Positions 9,808 to 16,122 of a stretch of DNA of 64,000 nucleotides are shown piece after piece (position 1 is the first letter of the stretch; the number at the start of each line of letters is the position of its first letter). Source of the stretch: Paenibacillus andongensis (lineage in GTDB: Bacteria; Bacillota; Bacilli; Paenibacillales; NBRC-103111); NCBI RefSeq assembly GCF_025369935.1, contig NZ_CP104467.1:5029001-5093000 (forward strand), written 5' to 3'. The position numbers were made by a program, and so were the translations under genes. Under the pieces are notes generated by a model. The model did not search any database. It was not told the origin of the DNA and worked only from the letters and a program-made list of their open reading frames with translations.

Positions 9808-11139
9808 TTAATGATAATGGATGGCATCATCCAGAGCAAGTGATTTCGTCTCCGGTGCCCAGGCAATAGAAACGATTGTTCCGATTAGCAGAACTGCGCT
9901 CATACCAATCATAGATGGGGTCAACCCCATAGAGCTAACACTTACCGGCAAAATAAAAGTTCCGATGGCCGAACCGATTCGGCTTATTGCGGTCACAACA
10001 CCAACACCAGATCCCCTGATTTCAGTGGGAAATAGCTCGGCTGGATAGACTAAGGTAAGATTGGAGGCGGCTGACATGACAAAGGTAAACAAACAAAAGA
10101 TCGAAATGGCCACGATATGTGAACCTGCTGGTAAAAGCGTAAGCGCAAGCAAAGAGACTGTAAGGATGATAAACGTGCTAATCGTAAAGCTTCTACGTGA
10201 ATATTTCTCTGTAGCCCACAGACCTGCAATCGAACCAACAAGCAGGAATAAATTCAGAATGGTGTCCATAAGGAACGTTTCTTCAAATCCCATTTTAGCT
10301 AAAATATCCGGCAGGAACGTGTAAATGGCGAAGTAAGGAATCACTTGACATACATAGAAGAGACCGCCAAATGCTGTACGCTTCCAAAGCTGTTTTTTGA
10401 AAAGATCCTGAAAGCCGTATATTTTTTTGGTATCACCCAAAACGGGTTCTTCAATTTCCGCATCGGGACCGATGTGCTTCTTCACGATTTCTCTCGCTTC
10501 CTCTACACGTCCCATGCTAATCAGCCATCTTGGTGATTCGGGTGTTCCAATCCGAAGAAGCAGAACGATTACCGCTGGAATGGCTGCGCTCGCAAGCATC
10601 CACCTCCATGAATCTGGGCCTGTCTTTAGCAGATAATAACCGACAATGTTGGATACAACATATCCGACAGTCCACATGACATTCAAGAAAGAAAGTAAAA
10701 AACCGCGATGTTTTCTAGGTGCAAACTCAGCAAGCAAAGTCGATCCAATCGCATAATCTCCACCTAAAGCAAAACCAATCAAAATACGCAAGATGAAAAG
10801 AATCGTAGGATCTTGAACGAAAAACTGCAAAAACGATGCTAGAGCAATGACTACGAAGTTAGCAAGGAAGATTTTCTGTCTACCTATACGGTCGGATAAT
10901 CCACCGAGAAGTAAACTGCCGAAAAAGAGTCCGATCAATGCTGAACTTCCTATTAATCCGCTCCAAATCGGACTAAGGTTCATTTGAGGTCCAATCAAAG
11001 TCAGAGCCATACCTATAATACCAAGAGCATATCCATCAGAAAAATTAGATCCAAACGTAAGTGCAGTAATTTTCAGATGAAACTTATTGAGTGGAGCGTC
11101 ATCAATCTTATAAGGTTTCATGGACAGTTGTACAGACAT
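9808..11139 (-). CDS. MFS importer of the metabolite:H+ / SLC22-like group
   Basis: A 443-residue transporter with about 12 membrane segments. It has the MFS motif GGLSDRIGRQ near residue 80, the PESPRWL signature of the sugar/organic-cation porters near 205 and ELFPTEIRGSG near 373. The family includes bacterial aromatic-acid and SLC22-like solute importers. Position directly before the lyase suggests that it brings in the lyase substrate: histidine, urocanate or a betaine of histidine. The start ATG follows AGGGGG. Its upstream region carries two GlnR/TnrA boxes and other motifs. Confidence 0.88.
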   Translation of the reverse strand: MSVQLSMKPYKIDDAPLNKFHLKITALTFGSNFSDGYALGIIGMALTLIGPQMNLSPIWSGLIGSSALIGLFFGSLLLGGLSDRIGRQKIFLANFVVIALASFLQFFVQDPTILFILRILIGFALGGDYAIGSTLLAEFAPRKHRGFLLSFLNVMWTVGYVVSNIVGYYLLKTGPDSWRWMLASAAIPAVIVLLLRIGTPESPRWLISMGRVEEAREIVKKHIGPDAEIEEPVLGDTKKIYGFQDLFKKQLWKRTAFGGLFYVCQVIPYFAIYTFLPDILAKMGFEETFLMDTILNLFLLVGSIAGLWATEKYSRRSFTISTFIILTVSLLALTLLPAGSHIVAISIFCLFTFVMSAASNLTLVYPAELFPTEIRGSGVGVVTAISRIGSAIGTFILPVSVSSMGLTPSMIGMSAVLLIGTIVSIAWAPETKSLALDDAIHYH

Positions 11140-11253
11140 TGAATAACCCCCTATTTATGAAAAATCGCTTTTTTTAAAATGTATTAACATGAATAAATGA
11201 TACGTCTTTCCCCGCAATTTTATCAGGTTAAGAGTCAAAGCGCCCCTCCTTAA

Positions 11254-11270
11254 TGTCAATTAACTTAACA
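11254..11270. promoter_or_regulatory. GlnR/TnrA-type box 1
   Basis: TGTCAATTAACTTAACA matches TGTNA-N7-TNACA exactly, the operator of the nitrogen regulators GlnR and TnrA. It lies 115 bases ahead of the MFS start. Its minus-strand TTGACA could also be a -35 element. Confidence 0.6.
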
Positions 11271-11303
11271 AGAAATGAATTTCTTCATCAACTTGAATTT
11301 TTA

Positions 11304-11320
11304 TGTTAAGTTTATTAACA
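11304..11320. promoter_or_regulatory. GlnR/TnrA-type box 2
   Basis: TGTTAAGTTTATTAACA is a second exact match to TGTNA-N7-TNACA, with its centre 50 bases from that of box 1. It lies inside the 19-base palindrome ATGTTAA-N5-TTAACAT (11303-11321). Paired sites are common where GlnR works strongly. Confidence 0.62.
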
Positions 11321-11371
11321 TTAGAATACCTTCAAAACGGATGGATGGAACTAAACAATATTGCCAAACAC

Positions 11372-11385
11372 TAGCACGATTTTGC
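11372..11385 (+). promoter_or_regulatory. TAGCAC-type motif, copy 2
   Basis: TAGCACGATTTTGC, preceded by CAC, matches copy 3 at 11580 in 12 of 14 bases and copy 1 at 6776 in 12 of 14. It lies about 235 bases upstream of the MFS start and may bind the cluster's AraC protein. Confidence 0.42.
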
Positions 11386-11476
11386 TTTCCAGTTTAGAAC
11401 AAGATTGCTCTAATCATGAATGAGCGTGACGAATATATTAATACATCCCATTGCTTTTTCTTTCTTTCAAAGCGAT

Positions 11477-11490
11477 TTAAAGCGTTTTCA
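11477..11490 (-). promoter_or_regulatory. cre-like site upstream of the MFS gene
   Basis: Read on the minus strand, TGAAAACGCTTTAA agrees with TGWNANCGNTNWCA except for one base. It shares its first 11 bases with the site at 6817, which hints at CcpA control of both units. Confidence 0.4.
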
Positions 11491-11579
11491 AATTACCGAT
11501 ATTCCTTTGAAATACGCTGCAGTAAATAAAATTATAGTCGCTCATTATGGATTGTGCTCTAGATAATAATTCGGATCAC

Positions 11580-11593
11580 TAGCACAATATTGC
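11580..11593 (+). promoter_or_regulatory. TAGCAC-type motif, copy 3
   Basis: TAGCACAATATTGC lies about 440 bases upstream of the MFS start, again preceded by CAC. See the entries at 6776 and 11372. The distance is long for a direct activator contact. Confidence 0.35.
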
Positions 11594-11667
11594 TGCAAAG
11601 AAGATCAGCTTACAAGATATAGAAATGAGTTGGAGCCGCATAATTCATTCAGCATACCCAATTTCAC

Positions 11668-11770
11668 AAAAAAATAAGCGCGAAATCGCGCTTACAGCGA
11701 GAATTCTGCGAGCCGAAGCTTACCTACAGAGTCTGAGAAGCCAGAGAGCGGGAAATAGAGGCTTCTCGTT
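11668..11770 (-). repeat. Dispersed diverged copy of the 39-kb repeat element
   Basis: In reverse orientation this stretch follows the repeat unit found three times at 39156-39560. Shared blocks, in order, are AAATCGCGCTT, CAGCGAGAA/CAGAGAACT, GCGAGNCGAAGCT, ACAGAGNCTGAGAAGCC and a terminal CTTCTC. The copy is diverged in the interior of the last hairpin. It is noncoding; the short frame over 11625-11846 has no ribosome site. Confidence 0.6.
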
Positions 11771-12000
11771 CCGCCAATATCTGGTGATGCCAGGTGATTG
11801 TTGGGCCATGGTATGGACGTGCTCCGTTATTGGAGGGTATAGTTAAAAGTTTGATGCGAGGGCAGGTAGATCATCAAGAATAGGTTCACAGGCGGGTGAA
11901 CCTTACATATTTGGCTACTTGGCAGAAGGAGCGGCTATACGGGAGAATCGACACGGAATGGACGGTTGATGTAAATGATATAAATATCCTTTTGCTTATC
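11771..12000. other. Noncoding stretch with one hairpin
   Basis: No convincing gene is seen. It contains the hairpin AGGTTCAC/GTGAACCT (11882-11903) and a 17-base string, ATGCGAGGGCAGGTAGA (11854-11870), that recurs at 21417. Short frames here lack ribosome sites. Confidence 0.4.
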
Positions 12001-12005
12001 CGTGT

Positions 12006-12189
12006 TGTTGTATTTTGTACAACATTACGCATGCTAATCAACGTTTTTCACGATAATGTTGTAAAAAATACAACAATCTCGGCCATTTTACGTTAAATCG
12101 CATAAAAAAAAGGATAAATTGTTGTGTAACATACAACATTCTAAGCATATCCAAAAGAAATCAAGGAAATTGTTGCACGCAGTACAACA
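12006..12189. repeat. Four-copy palindrome array TGTTGTA-N5-TACAACA
   Basis: Four 19-base palindromes start at 12006, 12057, 12120 and 12171. Right arms are TACAACA in all four; left arms are TGTTGTA, TGTTGTA, TGTTGTG and TGTTGCA; the 5-base spacers all differ. Centre spacings are 51, 63 and 51 bases. Arm conservation with free spacers fits a dimeric protein operator. It does not match the GlnR, Rex, LexA or cre consensus. It lies 3' of the exporter gene at 12224 and about 870 bases upstream of the MFS start. Confidence 0.72.
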
Positions 12190-12223
12190 ATTCCCTTATT
12201 CCCCCTCACATCATCCCCATATC

Positions 12224-13441
12224 TCATCGAGATGACGAAGTCGCCGCTTGACTAGGAAACTCCAAGCTTGACTGCTCTTTTTTGTTACCAACGATGAGAT
12301 GTAAGAGCATCATAAACACGACGACTATGACCAGTCCGCCAAATGCGGGAACGAAGCTCCCTGTAGCATCATGTACCCAACCAACGAAGATCGGTCCAAA
12401 AGAGCCTATTACATACCCACCAGACTGGTTCATCGCCGCCCAAGCACTTGCGGTTTCTGCATCACCCGTTTCTTCAAGCGGCAGCATCAAAACAATCGGG
12501 AACAGTCCGCCTGCACCAATGCCGAGTAGGATCGCACAGTACCAAGGATTACCGTTCATCATGAAAATAAGCAACCCTGTAAGCTGTAAAATAGCGCAGC
12601 CCAATAACCAGTACATCCGTTTTGGAAAGCGCGCAATCAGGATCGGCAGCACGAAACTGACCGGTATTTGAATAAACGTAAACAAGGTTAGCATTCCCCC
12701 GGCAAATGCTTTATCGTACCCCATGCTTTCAAACGCTGGAGCCAGCCAGGCTGTTATTGAATAAAAAATGACGGCCATTAAGCCAAAGAGCAGCGTTATG
12801 ATCCACGCTTTCTTATTACTCCATGGGAGCTTAACCCCTACTGACGTATTCTTTGAAGCTGTTGAATTCGAATTCAATCGTGCTGCATGTGCAGCCAACC
12901 GCCACCACACTGGAAGTGCAGCTATGGCGAATATAGCCCAAGTTGCTAGGGATGCGCGCCACGAATCACGCAAAAGATGCTGAATGGGAACGGATAATCC
13001 TGAACTGAGGGCTGCTCCAATTACCATTGCTGAGGAATATATGCCGACTAAAGAAGACGCTCGGTCAGCGAAATATCGTTTAATAAACCCAGATAGCAAG
13101 GGTCCAGCTATCGCAATACCTATCCCCGCCAGAAAAGCGGTAAGCAAAAGCAGCAGCGAGGAAGCCGCGAAAAAACGAAGAATGGTGCCTACACCTATGA
13201 GCAGTAGAGACCAAGTCAGCGTCTTTTCCAACCCCCACCGATTACTTATCTTAATTGCAGTAGGCGAAAATAAACCCATGCATAATACCGGAATCGAGGT
13301 AAGAAGGCTGGCCAAAGCCCCGTTTATGCCAAGATCTTTCCGCATCGTTTCCAATAAGGGAGCAATCGATGAAATGGCCGGCCGTAAATTAATGGAAGCT
13401 AGAAACAATGCACATACTAAATATCCAAATCTTACTTTCAT
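12224..13441 (-). CDS. MFS exporter of the CynX/NimT type
   Basis: A membrane protein of about 405 residues with 12 hydrophobic segments. The N-terminal block, with LRPAISSIAPLLETMRKDLG, is typical of the CynX/NimT branch (cyanate, 2-nitroimidazole and related small solutes). The substrate is unknown. I chose the ATG at 13441 because GTAAGGGGAAA precedes it; the frame opens 14 codons earlier. It is transcribed divergently from a LysR gene 140 bases away, which probably controls it. Confidence 0.85.
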   Translation of the reverse strand: MKVRFGYLVCALFLASINLRPAISSIAPLLETMRKDLGINGALASLLTSIPVLCMGLFSPTAIKISNRWGLEKTLTWSLLLIGVGTILRFFAASSLLLLLTAFLAGIGIAIAGPLLSGFIKRYFADRASSLVGIYSSAMVIGAALSSGLSVPIQHLLRDSWRASLATWAIFAIAALPVWWRLAAHAARLNSNSTASKNTSVGVKLPWSNKKAWIITLLFGLMAVIFYSITAWLAPAFESMGYDKAFAGGMLTLFTFIQIPVSFVLPILIARFPKRMYWLLGCAILQLTGLLIFMMNGNPWYCAILLGIGAGGLFPIVLMLPLEETGDAETASAWAAMNQSGGYVIGSFGPIFVGWVHDATGSFVPAFGGLVIVVVFMMLLHLIVGNKKEQSSLEFPSQAATSSSR

Positions 13442-13545
13442 ATGGTATTTCCCCTTACATTTCATTTTGTACTCATTGAGCACAGCTCAATTACACAAGT
13501 GTAAGAGAAACCGAACAATTGATCAATATTATCATTCCTATTATA

Positions 13546-13566
13546 ATCATAAGTAACACTTATGAT
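13546..13566. promoter_or_regulatory. LysR operator candidate between exporter and LysR genes
   Basis: ATCATAAGT and its exact complement ACTTATGAT are separated by AAC. The palindrome lies a few bases ahead of the LysR ribosome site and contains the T-N11-A form expected of a LysR box. Confidence 0.55.
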
Positions 13567-13583
13567 ATTTTGAGGTGAACTTA

Positions 13584-14465
13584 TTGGAATTTCGTCAATT
13601 AGAATATTTTATCGCCGTATGTGAGGAATTGCACTTCACTAGAGCTGCCGTAAAAATAGGAATATCACAGCCTGCATTAAGCCAACAAATCCGCGCGCTT
13701 GAAGATGAATTAAACATTCCTTTGTTCGATCGGATTGGCAAAAAAATCGCGATCACTGAGGCAGGCTCCATTCTCCTTGAGCAAAGCCGTGTTGTTCTGC
13801 GAAGTTTGAAAAACGTCAACGAATTTATCAGTGAACTTCATAATTTGCAGAGAGGCACATTAATCGTAGGTGTCTTACCCTCGGATTTGGATTACAGAAT
13901 ATCAAAAATGTTAATAGATTTTTACCACCAATTTCCTAAAATTAAGCTCAGAATCGTATCTTCTGTTGAAATTGTTGAACAAGTTCTCGCAAATGAAGTC
14001 GATATTGGCATTGGAATCATGCCTCAACCGGATGACCGATTGGTACGAATTCCTGTGTGCCGTGAAGAATATGTGCTAGCGGTTTCCGAGAACCACGCCT
14101 TGGCCAGCAGGCATTCGATTGATATCGACGAGCTGCGCCATGTTGAAACCGTCATGCCTCCCAAAGGGATGATTGGCAGAGATCTCGTAGACGATTTTTT
14201 TCGTGAGTACGGGTTTGAATTAACCACGTTGATGGAAACCACCTCACCTACTTCCATTATTCATTTAATAAGGGCAAACATTGGGGCGAGCGTCCTCCCA
14301 CTTCCCTTAATCCAATCCATCAATGAACCAGATCTGAGATGCATTCACATCGCCAAAAGTGCGCCTTACCGAAATATTGGGGTCATCTACCGGTCTGATC
14401 GGTTTCTTGGTCAAGCGGCTAAAGCCTTTATTCAAAAAGTGACCGCGCATTTTAGTCTGAATTAA
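13584..14465 (+). CDS. LysR-family transcriptional regulator
   Basis: A 293-residue LysR protein: N-terminal winged helix (MEFRQLEYFIAVCEELHFTRAA, then GISQPALSQQIRALEDEL) followed by a periplasmic-binding-like effector domain from about residue 90. I prefer the TTG at 13584, which lies 7 bases after GAGGTGA and gives the usual family N-terminus; a GTG three codons earlier overlaps the ribosome site. It is divergent from the CynX-type exporter, its likely target. The effector is unknown. Confidence 0.9.
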   Translation: MEFRQLEYFIAVCEELHFTRAAVKIGISQPALSQQIRALEDELNIPLFDRIGKKIAITEAGSILLEQSRVVLRSLKNVNEFISELHNLQRGTLIVGVLPSDLDYRISKMLIDFYHQFPKIKLRIVSSVEIVEQVLANEVDIGIGIMPQPDDRLVRIPVCREEYVLAVSENHALASRHSIDIDELRHVETVMPPKGMIGRDLVDDFFREYGFELTTLMETTSPTSIIHLIRANIGASVLPLPLIQSINEPDLRCIHIAKSAPYRNIGVIYRSDRFLGQAAKAFIQKVTAHFSLN

Positions 14466-14543
14466 ATTCGTGATCAACGTTTCTAATAAAGTGTTATATA
14501 TCTGGACAAAATAGGTAAACATTAACGAAAGGGGGAGATAGAT

Positions 14544-14627
14544 TTGGGTACTGACCAAACAATCAATTGGAACAAATTAGAAGATACCACGAAAAAGTTT
14601 CAAGTACATCCGTCGATTATTGGTTAA
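14544..14627 (+). CDS. 27-residue open frame with a strong ribosome site
   Basis: A TTG codon six bases after GGGGGAG opens a 27-residue frame that ends at 14627. The tail KKFQVHPSIIG followed by a stop and IFKFKY resembles the HPxIIVGRI segment seen near the end of ImmA/HigA-type proteins. It could be the decayed end of such a gene or a real small peptide. I do not recognise it as a known peptide. Confidence 0.25.
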   Translation: MGTDQTINWNKLEDTTKKFQVHPSIIG

Positions 14628-14940
14628 ATATTCAAATTCAAATATTAACACTTGCGAATTTTGGTTTATTCTAGGCATATTTATTATTCCATTAATAGCT
14701 ATATATTTCTTAGTTAATTCCTCTTCTGCCTGTAAACCTGCGTTGGTAACATTCGGATTATTCCGTTTATACAAAGGAATGAACTATTTTTACATCTTCC
14801 TACTATTTCTTGGTGTCGCTTTATTAGCCAAATGGGTAACCAACCTTTTCCTGCATTTTCAACAAGAACGCCAAAAAGAGCCAACATACGAACAAAAAAA
14901 TTTCAATAAAAAAACTATTCTCAAAAAAATCAAAAGCTAA
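14620..14940 (+). CDS. Hypothetical small membrane protein
   Basis: A possible 106-residue protein with two hydrophobic segments (about residues 15-33 and 56-80) and a basic, charged tail. The TTG start overlaps the stop of the 27-residue frame, and no ribosome site of its own is visible. The stretch is AT-rich, and a 65-residue frame also lies on the other strand, so this may be a chance frame. It is followed by a strong bidirectional terminator. Confidence 0.3.
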   Translation: MVKYSNSNINTCEFWFILGIFIIPLIAIYFLVNSSSACKPALVTFGLFRLYKGMNYFYIFLLFLGVALLAKWVTNLFLHFQQERQKEPTYEQKNFNKKTILKKIKS

Positions 14941-15000
14941 ATAGCTATTGCCGCATTATGCATATATATCAATAATAATTTTCGTAGTCTTTGAAACGGC

Positions 15001-15040
15001 AAAAGCCGGTTATGAGTCGCTTGACTCCTAACCGGCTTTT
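15001..15040. terminator. Strong bidirectional terminator
   Basis: An 18-base imperfect stem begins AAAAGCCGGTTA and closes TAACCGGCTTTT around a GCTT loop, with A-rich and T-rich flanks. It serves the convergent AraC gene (15108, minus) and anything transcribed from the left. Confidence 0.85.
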
Positions 15041-15107
15041 GTTACGTCTTTCGCTCCATTTTACGCTTCAAATGCTGCCCTTCTGGTGCTTCTTTCGTCT
15101 TCTTTCA

Positions 15108-15980
15108 TCACAGACCTTCTCTGTTCTCTTCTCGGTACTCCCGTGGTGATAGGCCGGTTAACTTGCGGAATAGCTTGGAAAAATAATGCAAAGACGAAAA
15201 TCCGTGCTTGTCTGCGATCTCGGTGATGCTCAGATTCGTAAAGAGAAGATCGTCCTTCGCCCGATTGATCCTGAATTGGATGACATACTGGGTAGGCGGC
15301 AATCCGGTTGCATCTTTGAACAAATCAAAGAAGTAACCACGACTTATGCGCAGCTCTTTGTAATAGTTTTCCAAAGGCTGCAGATCGCCTTGTACGAGAT
15401 CCTGATCCAATCGCTCGAGCAATTTAGACATGCGGAGATTGGGGATATGCTCTTCTTTTAGGGCAAAAGTTAGAAAAAATTCGATAAACTGCTGAAAGCA
15501 GCTCTGGACCTTTAGGCTGCGAACGTAAGTCCGCTCGTTTGTATAGTGATTTTCGGTATAAAACTTTTCGAACAAATCCATCCACAACCGCAGCTTCTCC
15601 ACTTTCACATGTTCGGGTAAAGAATATGGAAATGCAGGTCCAATCAGACCAGGAATAAGGGTGGCTGCATCATAGCAGATCATGCTCGGGTGGGTGAACT
15701 CTTCCCGACGATCTATGTAGGACCAATCAAAATAACAACAAACGTGGACCATCGGGTCCTGGCTGTCGGCAACCCAATGGTGGGGCTGCCCTGCTGGTAT
15801 GTACACGAGAGAGCCAACTAGCGTTTCATAAGAGCGACCATTAGTATGAATGACCCCTCTTCCCTCGCTGATCAAATATAGGGATGAGGCATAACAGATC
15901 CGATTGTTGCTAACCTGTCCTTTGGAGAATGGGTACCTGGTTGCAAAGTACACATACGGATGTAAATCGGCGAAACCCAT
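15108..15980 (-). CDS. AraC-family regulator with cupin sensor domain
   Basis: A 290-residue regulator. The first 150 residues form an AraC-type beta-barrel sensor (GVIHTNGRSYETLVGSLVYIPAGQPHHW is the characteristic strand pattern). The last 100 residues carry two helix-turn-helix units (ISRGYFFDLFKDATG and ITEIADKHGFSSLHYFSKLFRK) and end in LSPREYRE. It is divergent from the PhyH-HEAT gene; the two direct repeats between them are its likely site. Such cupin-AraC proteins usually sense sugars. Confidence 0.88.
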   Translation of the reverse strand: MGFADLHPYVYFATRYPFSKGQVSNNRICYASSLYLISEGRGVIHTNGRSYETLVGSLVYIPAGQPHHWVADSQDPMVHVCCYFDWSYIDRREEFTHPSMICYDAATLIPGLIGPAFPYSLPEHVKVEKLRLWMDLFEKFYTENHYTNERTYVRSLKVQSCFQQFIEFFLTFALKEEHIPNLRMSKLLERLDQDLVQGDLQPLENYYKELRISRGYFFDLFKDATGLPPTQYVIQFRINRAKDDLLFTNLSITEIADKHGFSSLHYFSKLFRKLTGLSPREYREENREGL

Positions 15981-16023
15981 CCACGGTCACCACCTTATTC
16001 GCAAAAATAAAATGTAATTGATA

Positions 16024-16059
16024 TGACGATTGTACAAATAATTGACGATTTTGCAAATA
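16024..16059 (+). promoter_or_regulatory. AraC direct-repeat operator ahead of PhyH gene
   Basis: TGACGATTGTACAAATA and TGACGATTTTGCAAATA start 19 bases apart. Tandem half-sites about two turns apart are the usual AraC arrangement. Weak -35 (TTAAAC, 16064) and -10 (TATAAG, 16086) elements follow directly, which fits a promoter that needs an activator. Confidence 0.6.
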
Positions 16060-16122
16060 CAAATTAAACCGAATACTGTAATGTTTATAAGTGAAGACGA
16101 AGAATTCTAAGGAGGATTTAAC

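Noticed and set aside
11625..12096. Two short plus-strand frames (73 and 66 residues)
   Set aside because: They cross a repeat element and the palindrome array, and neither has a ribosome site or recognisable product.
12006..12189. CRISPR or plasmid iterons
   Set aside because: The units are 19-base palindromes with irregular gaps and no replication gene is near, so operators fit better.
12984..13556. 190-residue plus-strand frame over the CynX-type gene start
   Set aside because: It is the antisense shadow of a membrane protein, crosses the divergent promoter and has no family features.
14577..14774. 65-residue minus-strand frame
   Set aside because: It has only a TTG start without ribosome site and overlaps the plus-strand frame; neither strand is convincing and I kept only the plus frame at low confidence.
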